Below are positions 1 through 7,402 of a stretch of DNA of 64,000 bases, piece after piece. Where the stretch lies: the NCBI GenBank assembly GCA_963528625.1, contig CAURVQ010000001.1:1-64000 (forward strand), in the 5' to 3' direction. Every line of letters starts with the position of its first letter. Positions within the stretch are counted from its first letter, which is position 1. A program made the position numbers and the translations under genes. The notes beneath the pieces were generated by a model. It made no database searches. It had not been told where the DNA came from and saw only the letters and a list, made by a program, of their open reading frames with translations. This DNA is from CALHVR01 sp963528625 (GTDB lineage Bacteria; Fusobacteriota; Fusobacteriia; Fusobacteriales; Leptotrichiaceae).

Positions 1-97
1 GATAAGCTATATTAGTAGAATTTCTATCTGGAGGAACTTCAATTTGAAACTCACTAAAAGTAGAACGTACTTTGTAAACTTCTTTTTTTTCTTTCAT
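1..97 (-). CDS. 5' end of an unidentified protein (partial)
   Basis: Only the first 32 codons are inside the window; the gene runs off the left edge. The start at 97 reads MKEKKEVYKVRSTF and continues as an open frame rich in Lys and Glu. A short AGG lies about 8 bases upstream on the minus strand. It follows lemA on the same strand after an 83-base gap containing an inverted repeat, so it is probably a separate unit or the last gene of the msrB-TPM-lemA run. I do not recognise the family from so few residues. Confidence 0.45.
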   Translation of the reverse strand, partial: MKEKKEVYKVRSTFSEFQIEVPPDRNSTNIAY

Positions 98-109
98 AAA
101 AATAGCCTA

Positions 110-135
110 CTATGATATTTTATATTCTATCATAG
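110..135. repeat. 8-bp inverted repeat between lemA and the left-edge gene
   Basis: CTATGATA at 110-117 is mirrored by TATCATAG at 128-135, with a 10-base spacer. On the minus strand it lies downstream of lemA and is followed by a TATTTTT stretch just before the next start codon. It could be a weak terminator of the lemA operon or an operator for the gene that starts at 97. The T-run is not directly adjacent, so neither reading is secure. Confidence 0.35.
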
Positions 136-180
136 AAGAATTTTTAAATATTTACAGATTTTTTTATAGTCTTAAACTTA

Positions 181-747
181 TTAAAATTGCACCTTAGGTA
201 CTGTAGTTTGTGCTTCTTTACTTGCTTCAATTAAATTAACTTTTTCAAAATTAAACATACCTGCAATTATATTTGTAGGAAAACTTCTAATTTTTTTATT
301 ATAATCAGTTGCTACTTTATTATAATCGTTTCTTGCAACAAAAATTCTATTTTCAGTACCTTCTAATTCTGTTATTAAACTTTGTACTTGTTCATTTGCT
401 TTTAATTGAGGGTAATTTTCTTGTACTACAAGTAATCTTGAAATTGCTGAATCTAACTGAGTTTGAGCTTCTTGTTTTTCATTTGAAGATGCATTTGAAC
501 CAATTTTTGCACGAGCTTCAGCAATTTGCGTAAATATTTCTTTCTCGTGGGTCATATAACCTTTTACAGAATTAACAACATTTGGAATTAAATCATATCT
601 TCTTTGTAATGTTGCATCAATTTTTGCTTGAGCTTGTTCAACTTCAGCATATTTTCCAACAAGTCCATTATAAGAACCTGCAAGCATTAATCCAATTAAT
701 ATAATAGGTGCAAGAATACTACCAATAATTACTAGAACTTTATTCAT
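181..747 (-). CDS. lemA: LemA family protein
   Basis: 188 residues, the usual LemA length. An N-terminal membrane segment (about residues 4-24) is followed by the typical LemA start: YNGLVGKYAEVEQAQAKID, then LQRRYDLIPNVV at about residues 48-59. The rest is a predicted helical bundle with long coiled-coil-like stretches. LemA proteins are membrane-anchored, with the helical part outside the cytoplasm; their molecular role is unsettled. Last gene of the minus-strand run msrB - TPM protein - lemA. LemA and TPM-domain genes are frequent neighbours in bacteria, which supports both assignments. Confidence 0.9.
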   Translation of the reverse strand: MNKVLVIIGSILAPIILIGLMLAGSYNGLVGKYAEVEQAQAKIDATLQRRYDLIPNVVNSVKGYMTHEKEIFTQIAEARAKIGSNASSNEKQEAQTQLDSAISRLLVVQENYPQLKANEQVQSLITELEGTENRIFVARNDYNKVATDYNKKIRSFPTNIIAGMFNFEKVNLIEASKEAQTTVPKVQF

Positions 748-801
748 TTTTTATTTTCTCACTTTCTTTTTTCTTTTTTAATTTAAAATTAATTATTTTG
801 A

Positions 802-1542
802 TTACCAATCACTACTAGAACCACCACCGGAAAATCCTCCACCACTCCAGTCAGAGCCTCCACCTGAAGAACTACCGCTGAACCAGTTATTATCGTCATC
901 ATCTTTGTATCGACGAGGATCACTAGGAGTGAAAATAGGAGCATATGGGAAAAAAGTATTTTTTAGTGCCAAAAAAATAATAAAAATAATTATTAATGAA
1001 ACAATTATGTTTTCAATATTAAAATCGTTGTCATTATCTTTTAATATTTTTCCATCTTTTATGTCCAAAATATTATTAACAGCACCTAGGACAGCTTTAT
1101 CATAATTTTGTGAACGTAAGTCATCTCTCATACTATTAAGTACAATTCTTGTTTTATTATCTGTTAAAATAGTAGCCAAATTATCAGAAGTTTCAATTCT
1201 CATTTTTCTATCGTTTATGGCTAAAAAGAGTAATGCTCCTTGATTTGTATCAGAAAATCCGATTTTCCATTTTCTTGCAATATTTAATGTTGTTTCTTCC
1301 AAACTAGCTCCATTTAAACTATTAACAATATAAACTGCAACTTGAACTTTATTCTCAGAATTTTCAGATTGTTTATTTAGTTCGTTAATTTTAGTGATAG
1401 TATTTTCACTCAAATAATGATGAGGATCGTAAACTGTACTATCGGTAGGCTTGTTTGCCATTAAGTTATCAGCATAAATAATATTTTCAAATAAAATAAA
1501 GCTAAAAATTAAAGATAAAAATATATAAATTCTTTTAAACAT
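802..1542 (-). CDS. TPM-domain (YgcG-type) exported/membrane protein
   Basis: 246 residues from the ATG at 1542, chosen because GAGGTG lies 6-11 bases upstream; a longer frame to 1593 would overlap msrB and has no ribosome site. The signal peptide (MFKRIYIFLSLIFSFILF) is followed by a TPM domain: VYDPHHYLSENTITKIN, VAVYIVNSLNG, and the GALLFLAINDRKMRIET block at about residues 104-120. A membrane segment (about 180-196) precedes a C-terminal tail almost entirely of Gly, Ser, Asp and Trp. TPM domains are thought to act outside the cytoplasmic membrane, with links to photosystem repair in plants and phosphatase-like activity; the bacterial role is unclear. It sits 13 bases after msrB and 54 before lemA, so probably cotranscribed. 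Confidence 0.88.
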   Translation of the reverse strand: MFKRIYIFLSLIFSFILFENIIYADNLMANKPTDSTVYDPHHYLSENTITKINELNKQSENSENKVQVAVYIVNSLNGASLEETTLNIARKWKIGFSDTNQGALLFLAINDRKMRIETSDNLATILTDNKTRIVLNSMRDDLRSQNYDKAVLGAVNNILDIKDGKILKDNDNDFNIENIIVSLIIIFIIFLALKNTFFPYAPIFTPSDPRRYKDDDDNNWFSGSSSGGGSDWSGGGFSGGGSSSDW

Positions 1543-1555
1543 AATATTCACCTCG

Positions 1556-2017
1556 TTATTCCTCTGTTTCAAATAGATATAAATATTCTCCATATCCTTC
1601 TTTTTCCAAATCAGAAAGTGGTATAAAACGCATTGAGGCTGAATTTATACAATATCTTAATCCTGTTAGTTCTTTAGGACCATCATCAAAAACATGCCCT
1701 AAATGTATATTACTATTTTTTGTACGAACTTCTGTTCTAGGCAATCTAAGTTTGTAATCTTCTTTAAATTCTAAAGTTTCCTTATTTAAAGTATCATAAA
1801 AACTAGGCCATCCACAGCCTGATTCATATTTTTGATATGAAGTAAATAAAGGTTCGCCACTAACAATGTCTACATATAATCCAATCTCTTTATTGTCCCA
1901 ATATTCGTTTTGAAAAGGCATTTCTGTATCTTCCTTTTGAGTTACATTATATTGTAAATCAGTTAATTTTTCTTTTAGTTCTTCTTTTGTATATTTTTTT
2001 GAATAATCTTTTGACAT
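1556..2017 (-). CDS. msrB: Peptide-methionine (R)-S-oxide reductase MsrB
   Basis: 153 residues. Repairs methionine-R-sulfoxide in proteins using thioredoxin-type reductants. Visible signatures are SGCGWPSFYD (about residues 67-76), LGHVFDDGP and the catalytic RYCINSASMRF near the C-terminus (Cys at about 123). The two CxxC pairs that bind structural zinc in many MsrB proteins are absent, since the stretch before PLFTSYQKY has no cysteines; this is the zinc-free form, not damage. AAGGAG lies about 10 bases upstream of the ATG. First gene of the minus-strand run with the TPM protein and lemA. No MsrA domain is fused or adjacent. Confidence 0.95.
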   Translation of the reverse strand: MSKDYSKKYTKEELKEKLTDLQYNVTQKEDTEMPFQNEYWDNKEIGLYVDIVSGEPLFTSYQKYESGCGWPSFYDTLNKETLEFKEDYKLRLPRTEVRTKNSNIHLGHVFDDGPKELTGLRYCINSASMRFIPLSDLEKEGYGEYLYLFETEE

Positions 2018-2165
2018 TAAAACCCATCTCCTTAAAACTTGAATTATTTATAAAATTATAGCAAGAAAAATAGCTAAATTCAATAGGGAGATAGAATTAA
2101 TAAATTTATGAATTTATAAATAGTTCATTATAGTAAGATAAAATATTCATAAATATAAAAAAATA

Positions 2166-2174
2166 TGGTATACT
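2166..2174 (+). promoter_or_regulatory. Extended -10 promoter of the aromatic operon
   Basis: TGGTATACT (TATACT at 2169-2174 preceded by TGn) lies 36 bases before the chorismate mutase start, in the divergent gap between msrB and the aromatic operon. No good -35 is visible, as expected for an extended -10 promoter. Confidence 0.5.
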
Positions 2175-2209
2175 AAAAAATAAAAATATAAAAATAAAAA
2201 AGAGGGAAA

Positions 2210-2500
2210 ATGAAAAAATTGGATTTATTAGAAATACGAAATAGAATAGATAAAATTGATAGTCAGTTAGTGGAACTATTGGAAGAAAGACTTAGTATAG
2301 TTCAAGAAGTAGCAATGTTTAAAAAGCAAACAGGCAAAAAAATATTTGATGAAGTGAGAGAAAAAGAAGTAATTGATAAAAATATAAAAAAAGTAAAAAA
2401 TAAAGAATTAGAGTATTATATGAAAATGATAATACAAGATATAATGGATGTTAGTAAAGAATATCAAAAATTTAAAATAAATATAGATGAAAAAATATGA
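2210..2500 (+). CDS. Chorismate mutase (AroQ class, monofunctional)
   Basis: 96 residues, the size of a stand-alone AroQ-type chorismate mutase; converts chorismate to prephenate for Phe and Tyr synthesis. The all-helical pattern matches the family: LLEIRNRIDKIDSQLVELLEERL at the N-terminus, then VAMFKKQTGKKIFDEVREKEV at about residues 36-56, carrying the Arg, Lys and Glu positions that line the active site in the E. coli P-protein mutase domain. No prephenate dehydratase or dehydrogenase domain is attached. First gene of a tight + strand run with other shikimate genes; GAGGG is the ribosome site. Confidence 0.9.
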   Translation: MKKLDLLEIRNRIDKIDSQLVELLEERLSIVQEVAMFKKQTGKKIFDEVREKEVIDKNIKKVKNKELEYYMKMIIQDIMDVSKEYQKFKINIDEKI

Positions 2501-2528
2501 TAAAAAAATTAAAGTTTGAGAGAGAAAA

Positions 2529-3251
2529 ATGAGATTAGATAAATATTTAGGAAATTCAGGAGTTGGAACGAGAAAAGAGATAAAAGAGTTTTTGAAGAAG
2601 CGAAAAATAAAAGTAAATGATAAAATTGTAATTGACGGGAGTATTAAAATTAAAGAATATGAAGATGTTATAAAATTTGAAGATAACATTGTTGAGTATA
2701 AGCCTTTTGTTTATATAATGTTAAATAAGCCGAGCGGAGTGATTTCTGCAACAGAGGATAAAAGGCATAAAACGGTAATAGATATTTTAGAAAATAATTA
2801 TAAAACTTATAATATTTTTCCTATTGGTCGTTTAGACATTGATACAGAAGGGCTTTTACTTTTAACAAATGATGGACAATTATCGCATAATTTATTATCG
2901 CCAAATAAACATGTAGATAAAAAATATTATGTAGAACTAAAAACTGAAATTACTGCAGAAATGATAGAAAAACTTGAAAATGGGATAAAATTAGAAGAAA
3001 ATTTTATTACAAAAAATGCTAAAATTGAAGTTATGAAAGATGAAAAAAATATTGAAAAAGATTTGAAAAAAGTTTTTATAACGATAATTGAAGGGAAATT
3101 TCATCAAGTAAAGAGAATGTTTAAAGCTGTAAATAATGAAGTTTTATATTTAAAAAGAGTACAGATGGGAAATTTAAAATTAGATAAAAAATTAAGTTTG
3201 GGTGAATATAGAGAGTTGACTGAAAATGAACTAAGAAATTTAAAAATATGA
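2529..3251 (+). CDS. rsuA: RsuA/RluB-family pseudouridine synthase
   Basis: 240 residues. An N-terminal S4 RNA-binding domain (MRLDKYLGNSGVGTRKEIKE, about residues 1-55) is followed by the catalytic domain. The catalytic motif GRLDIDTEGLLLLTNDG lies at about 98-114 (Asp of RLD is the nucleophile), and FHQVKRMF closes the domain. Family members convert a single uridine of rRNA to pseudouridine. The order and length resemble RsuA (16S U516) more than RluB, but RluB or RluE activity cannot be excluded. It lies in the aromatic operon between chorismate mutase and aroE, probably by cotranscription and not through a shared pathway. Confidence 0.85.
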   Translation: MRLDKYLGNSGVGTRKEIKEFLKKRKIKVNDKIVIDGSIKIKEYEDVIKFEDNIVEYKPFVYIMLNKPSGVISATEDKRHKTVIDILENNYKTYNIFPIGRLDIDTEGLLLLTNDGQLSHNLLSPNKHVDKKYYVELKTEITAEMIEKLENGIKLEENFITKNAKIEVMKDEKNIEKDLKKVFITIIEGKFHQVKRMFKAVNNEVLYLKRVQMGNLKLDKKLSLGEYRELTENELRNLKI

Positions 3252-3268
3252 ATACGAAAGGATAAAAA

Positions 3269-4084
3269 ATGAAAAAATTTGGATTGCTGGGAGAAAAATT
3301 AGGGCATAGTTATTCAAAAGAGATACATGAACTACTTTTTAAACGAGAAAATATTGAAGCAAAATATGAATTGATAGAAAAAAATATAGAAAATTTACCT
3401 GAAGTATTAGAAAGTATAAGAGAAGGAAAATATAATGGAATAAATGTTACAATTCCTTATAAAGTAGAAATAATGCAATATTTGGATGAAATATCTGATA
3501 TAGCTAAAAAAATAGGTGCAGTAAACACTGTAACTTGTAAAAATGGGAAATTAATTGGAGAAAATACAGATTATTTTGGATTTTTGAAAACATTGAAAAT
3601 GAATGAAATAGAAATAGAAGATGCGAAAGTTTTAATACTTGGAACGGGAGGAGCAGCAAAAGCAATATATAATGTTTTAGTTGATGAAGGTTCAAGTAAA
3701 ATATTTTTAGCAACATTAAGCCAAAATAGGAAACTATCTTTACGACAACAAGATAGAATAATTCATTATTGTGAAATAAAAAATTTACGAGATGTAGATA
3801 TAATTGTGAATTGTACTCCAGTTGGAATGTTTCCAATTATAGATAATTGCCCATTAAATGATGATAATTTAATAAATTGTAAATTTTTAATTGATATAAT
3901 TTATAATCCTGAAGAAACATTGCTTATAAAAAAATATAAAGCAAAGGGAATAAAGACAGTAAATGGGCTTATAATGTTAATTGCTCAAGCTATAAAAGCA
4001 GAGGAATTTTGGAATGAAAAACGATATGATAAAGAAATTTTAGAATATATTTATAAAGAAATATCAAAAAAATTGTATAAATAA
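3269..4084 (+). CDS. aroE: Shikimate dehydrogenase
   Basis: 271 residues, standard AroE length. Reduces 3-dehydroshikimate to shikimate with NADPH. Substrate-binding motif LGHSYSKEIH (about residues 11-20), NVTIPYK with catalytic Lys65, GENTDYFGF with catalytic Asp101, and the dinucleotide-binding loop ILGTGGAAKAIY at about 123-134. The late motif NGLIMLIAQA is also present. Follows the RsuA-like gene after 17 bases, and the operon continues with aroK and aroQ, giving three consecutive-pathway enzymes in one unit. Confidence 0.96.
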   Translation: MKKFGLLGEKLGHSYSKEIHELLFKRENIEAKYELIEKNIENLPEVLESIREGKYNGINVTIPYKVEIMQYLDEISDIAKKIGAVNTVTCKNGKLIGENTDYFGFLKTLKMNEIEIEDAKVLILGTGGAAKAIYNVLVDEGSSKIFLATLSQNRKLSLRQQDRIIHYCEIKNLRDVDIIVNCTPVGMFPIIDNCPLNDDNLINCKFLIDIIYNPEETLLIKKYKAKGIKTVNGLIMLIAQAIKAEEFWNEKRYDKEILEYIYKEISKKLYK

Positions 4085-4122
4085 TAAAAATTAAAATATG
4101 ATAGATAAAATGAGGAGGAAAA

Positions 4123-4842
4123 ATGAGTAATAATACTGTAAATGATAAAATTTATGATGAAATGGATAATTTGAGTGCAGAAGTTTTAGGAGCAAAATTA
4201 GTCCAATATATAACGGCTAGAAGAGAGGCTTTTTTAAATTTAGAAGGAGCATCAAAAAAATATTTAGATGAAGATGTGAATTTAGAAACAATTAATGTTT
4301 TTAGTGAATTTTATTATTATTATATGATAAAATATTCAAATTGTTTTTTATATAAATTTAATGAAAAAGGATATACAAAAGGGTTTAAAAATTTATTGGA
4401 AAGAAATGAAATAGATGTTGATAAATTAAATATAAATTGGGATGATATTGAAAGTAAAGAAAATAAATATCAAGAAGGATTAGTAGATATATTGTATGCG
4501 ATTATTAGCTATGAATTAAAAAAACAAAATTTAGTAATATTTGGAGTAAATTTAGGATTTGATTCGGTACTTTATTATGTTACTCCACAAGCAGCTTATG
4601 AAAGAATAGTTGAATCGCAAAAATTAATTAAAATATTTGATTTACCATTTTTAGAAGAAATTTACAATGAAATTTTTGAAATTACAGGAGATTTGAATAT
4701 TAGTGGTGTAGAAGTAGGAGATTTTATTGAAAAAACAGATAACGGTTATAGAACATTATTTGAAATAGAAGAAAATAATATTTTAATAAGTGAAGATAAA
4801 ATAGATGAAGATGATGAGAGTAAAGTGAAAATTATTTTATAA
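4123..4842 (+). CDS. Unknown acidic cytoplasmic protein in the aromatic operon
   Basis: 239 residues with good GAGGAGG spacing to the ATG. No signal peptide or clear membrane segment. It is predominantly helical and acidic, with an Asp/Glu-rich C-terminus (SEDKIDEDDESKVK). Aromatic-rich patch FSEFYYYYMIKYSNCFLYKF at about residues 60-79. I do not recognise the family. It sits between aroE and the DUF4250 gene, with 38- and 13-base gaps, so it is certainly cotranscribed with shikimate genes, but nothing in the sequence points to an enzymatic role in that pathway. Confidence 0.75.
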   Translation: MSNNTVNDKIYDEMDNLSAEVLGAKLVQYITARREAFLNLEGASKKYLDEDVNLETINVFSEFYYYYMIKYSNCFLYKFNEKGYTKGFKNLLERNEIDVDKLNINWDDIESKENKYQEGLVDILYAIISYELKKQNLVIFGVNLGFDSVLYYVTPQAAYERIVESQKLIKIFDLPFLEEIYNEIFEITGDLNISGVEVGDFIEKTDNGYRTLFEIEENNILISEDKIDEDDESKVKIIL

Positions 4843-4855
4843 AAGGAGATAAAAA

Positions 4856-5041
4856 GTGAATTTTAAAACAGGAGATATTAATATTTTATTGAGTATGATA
4901 AATTTAAAACTTAGAGATGAATTTTCTGATTTTGATGATTTAGTAAGTTTTTATAATGTTGATAAAGAAGAATTATTAAATAGAATGAACGAAAATGGAT
5001 ACTTTTATTCAAAAGAAACAAATCAATTTAAAAGAAAATAA
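4856..5041 (+). CDS. DUF4250-like small protein
   Basis: 61 residues, starting at GTG 4856 with AAGGAG 8 bases upstream. The layout (DINILLSMINLKLRD, then VDKEELLNRMNENGYFY and ETNQF near the end) matches my recollection of the DUF4250 family of about 60-residue proteins in clostridia and fusobacteria, whose consensus also ends in a Y-Y-x-NQF pattern. Function unknown; the middle may form a helix-turn-helix-like fold. It lies in the aromatic operon between the unknown 239-residue protein and aroK. Confidence 0.75.
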   Translation: MNFKTGDINILLSMINLKLRDEFSDFDDLVSFYNVDKEELLNRMNENGYFYSKETNQFKRK

Positions 5042-5066
5042 CTTCAACAAATAAAGTGGAGAAAGT

Positions 5067-5567
5067 ATGAAAAATATAATTTTAATTGGAATGCCTGCTA
5101 GTGGAAAAACGGTAATTGGACAGCTTTTAAGTGAGAAAATAAATTATCAATGTGTTGATGTTGATAATTATTTAGAAAAAAAGGAAAATAAACAAATAAA
5201 AGATATATTTTTTGAAAAAGGAGAAAAATATTTTAGAGAATTAGAAACGAAATATTTAAAAGAATTATCTGGAATTAAAAAAGCTGTAATTTGTACTGGT
5301 GGTGGAGTAGTAAAAAAAGAAGAAAATATGAGTATGATTAAAAGAAATGGAATTGTTATATTTTTAGATAGAAAAATTGAAGATATAATTAAGGAAGATC
5401 ATATAAATAGACCACTTTTAAAAGATATAAAAAATGTGTATAAATTATATAATGAAAGAATAGATTTTTATAAAAAATATGCAGATATTATTATTGAAAA
5501 TGATGATATATTAGAAAAAGTTGTAGAAAAAATATATTTGAGATTAAAAAAAGAGGAATTAATATAA
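5067..5567 (+). CDS. aroK: Shikimate kinase
   Basis: 166 residues, the normal size. Phosphorylates shikimate at the 3-OH using ATP. Walker A loop GMPASGKT at residues 8-15, VDVDNYLE with the shikimate-binding Asp at about 33-35, the FRELETKYL segment with the substrate-binding Arg, CTGGGVV at about 76-82 and the lid Arg in NRPLL. Ribosome site GGAG lies upstream of the ATG, and the gene is followed almost directly by aroQ. Confidence 0.94.
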   Translation: MKNIILIGMPASGKTVIGQLLSEKINYQCVDVDNYLEKKENKQIKDIFFEKGEKYFRELETKYLKELSGIKKAVICTGGGVVKKEENMSMIKRNGIVIFLDRKIEDIIKEDHINRPLLKDIKNVYKLYNERIDFYKKYADIIIENDDILEKVVEKIYLRLKKEELI

Positions 5568-5591
5568 ATTTAATTAATGAAAGTTGGAACT

Positions 5592-6032
5592 ATGAAAAAA
5601 ATATTAATTATAAATGGACCTAATCTAAATTTTTTAGGAATTAGAGAAAAAAATATATATGGAACAGATAATTATGAAAGTCTTTGTAATTTTATTAAGA
5701 AAAGTTTTATAAATAAAAATATAGAAATTGAAATAAAACAATCAAATTATGAAGGAGAGATAATTGATTTTTTACATAAAGCATATTTTGAAAAAGTGGA
5801 TGGAATCGTAATAAATCCGGCAGCTTATACTCATTATAGTTATGCAATTTTTGATGCAATAAAAGCAATTATGATACCGACAGTTGAAGTTCACTTGAGT
5901 AATATTTATTTACGTGAAAAATTTAGGCAAATTTCAGTTACAGCACCAGCATGTATTACTCAAATTTATGGAAAAGGTAAAGATGGATATATAGAAGCGA
6001 TAGAATTTTTATTGAAAGAAGTGGGAGAATAA
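5592..6032 (+). CDS. aroQ: 3-dehydroquinate dehydratase, type II
   Basis: 146 residues from ATG 5592, chosen because homologs begin MxxILxxNGPN exactly here and GGAAC lies just upstream; an in-frame ATG at 5577 would add five residues. Dehydrates 3-dehydroquinate to 3-dehydroshikimate. Catalytic Tyr23 in REKNIYG, the NPAAYTHYS motif (about residues 78-86) with its His, and VEVHLSNIYLREKFR with the Arg of the flexible region. The type II enzyme is unrelated to the AroD form. Its stop overlaps the next start by one base, so the HutP-like gene is translationally coupled. Confidence 0.94.
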   Translation: MKKILIINGPNLNFLGIREKNIYGTDNYESLCNFIKKSFINKNIEIEIKQSNYEGEIIDFLHKAYFEKVDGIVINPAAYTHYSYAIFDAIKAIMIPTVEVHLSNIYLREKFRQISVTAPACITQIYGKGKDGYIEAIEFLLKEVGE

Positions 6033-6469
6033 TGGAAGAAAAGTATGATAAGAGTGTTGAAGTTTGTAAAATAGCTTTAAAATTGGCAATTTCTTCAAGA
6101 GAAGAAGAAAAAGAAATGATATTAAATTATAAAAATAAAAAAATAAAAATGACAGCTGTTGATATAGGGGGAGCAATGCCTGCAGCAAGATTTAAGTTTA
6201 TTGAAAGTGCGTTGCTTGCCGCAAAAAGAAACGGAGTTATAAAAGATATTCATGTACATGATGGAGCAGTTATTGGAGCAGTGCGAGAGGCAATGAATCA
6301 AATAGAAATTGTAATAAACGGTCTTAGTGTTGGAGGAAAAATTGGAATAGCTAGAAATGGAGAACATTTGGCAGTTGCGATTTTTTTAAGTGTTGGAATA
6401 TTAAAATTTAATGAAGTTGTAACAACGGTAGCACATAGAGCAATCCCGATTATAGAAGGAGAATTTTAA
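6032..6469 (+). CDS. HutP-like protein
   Basis: 145 residues. The core (TAVDIGGAMPAARFKFIESAL, then AKRNGVIKDIHVHDGAVIGA at about residues 70-89, and VGGKIGIARNGEHLAVAIF) resembles the HutP-like family of clostridia and fusobacteria. HutP of Bacillus subtilis is an L-histidine- and Mg-dependent RNA-binding antiterminator. By my own alignment from memory, the two histidines that hold the metal in Bacillus (ESHALYH) are Gly here, so the ligand response probably differs. No hut genes are nearby; it is translationally coupled to aroQ. Whether it regulates this operon is unknown. Confidence 0.75.
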   Translation: MEEKYDKSVEVCKIALKLAISSREEEKEMILNYKNKKIKMTAVDIGGAMPAARFKFIESALLAAKRNGVIKDIHVHDGAVIGAVREAMNQIEIVINGLSVGGKIGIARNGEHLAVAIFLSVGILKFNEVVTTVAHRAIPIIEGEF

Positions 6470-6486
6470 AAAATAGGAGATAAAAA

Positions 6487-7167
6487 GTGAAAAGTGGAAA
6501 AAAATTATTTGATGAATTAGAATTGTTTTTATTTGATATGGATGGATTGATATTTGATACGGAAAATATTTATGTGAATAAAGGGAGAGAAATTGCAGCA
6601 AAGAAAGGGTATATTGTAACAGATGAATTTGTAAAAAAAAGTACAGGGTTGCCTGAAGAACCATTAAGAAAATGTTATATGGAAGAGTTCGGAGAAAAAT
6701 TTCCTTTTGATGAACATGCGAAGGAAATTAGAGCTTATATTCATGAATTGATGGGAACAGAAGGAATACCTTTAAAAAAAGGAGTTGAAGAAATATTAGA
6801 ATTTTTAAAAAATAATAATAAAAAAATAGTTCTTGCAACATCATCAAGTTATGAAATGGCAACAAAATTATTGAAAAGTAAAAATATTTTGAAATATTTT
6901 GATGATTTAGTAACGGCAGAAAATGTGAAAATAGGAAAACCAAATCCGGAAGTGTTTTTGATTGGAGCAGAAAAAGTAAATGCTAATATAACAAACTCAA
7001 TGGTTTTTGAAGATTCATTTAATGGAATAAAAGCGGCATATGCTGCTGAGGCATATCCTGTTATGATTCCAGATATGCTTGAACCGACAGAAGAAATTGA
7101 AAAATTATTGTTCAAAAAATATGATAGTTTATTAGAAGTGATTAAATTTTTTGAAAAAGAAAAATAA
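6487..7167 (+). CDS. HAD-superfamily hydrolase (beta-phosphoglucomutase/phosphatase type)
   Basis: 226 residues, GTG start at 6487 with AGGAG upstream. HAD motif I is LFDMDGLIFDTE (about residues 13-24), with the two catalytic Asp two residues apart; motif II is ATSSS at about 118; motif III is Lys in IGKPNPEVF; motif IV is VFEDSFNGIKAA. The helical cap between motifs I and II is that of the phosphoglycolate phosphatase/beta-phosphoglucomutase subfamily. The substrate cannot be predicted; sugar phosphates are typical. Last gene of the aromatic run. Confidence 0.88.
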   Translation: MKSGKKLFDELELFLFDMDGLIFDTENIYVNKGREIAAKKGYIVTDEFVKKSTGLPEEPLRKCYMEEFGEKFPFDEHAKEIRAYIHELMGTEGIPLKKGVEEILEFLKNNNKKIVLATSSSYEMATKLLKSKNILKYFDDLVTAENVKIGKPNPEVFLIGAEKVNANITNSMVFEDSFNGIKAAYAAEAYPVMIPDMLEPTEEIEKLLFKKYDSLLEVIKFFEKEK

Positions 7168-7356
7168 TAGTTACTTGAAGATTAGTTTGAAAGTATGTTC
7201 GTAAATAAAAGAATTTGAAATAAAGTCATTAAAAAAATAAAAATTTAAAATATGAAAAAAATAATAAGTTTATTTATTGTCGTATTATCTTATGTATAAA
7301 AAAATAAAAAATGTAAATAAAAATAAAAAAAACTTTCTTTTTTGAAAAAATAGGAT

Positions 7357-7362
7357 ATACTT
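7357..7362 (+). promoter_or_regulatory. Possible -10 element of the glgCA operon
   Basis: TATACT at 7357-7362, 40 bases before the glgC start, inside a 235-base gap that otherwise holds only AT-rich sequence. No convincing -35 is visible. Confidence 0.35.
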
Positions 7363-7402
7363 ATATTAGAAAATAATAGAACATATTAGTGGAGGTATCG
7401 TA

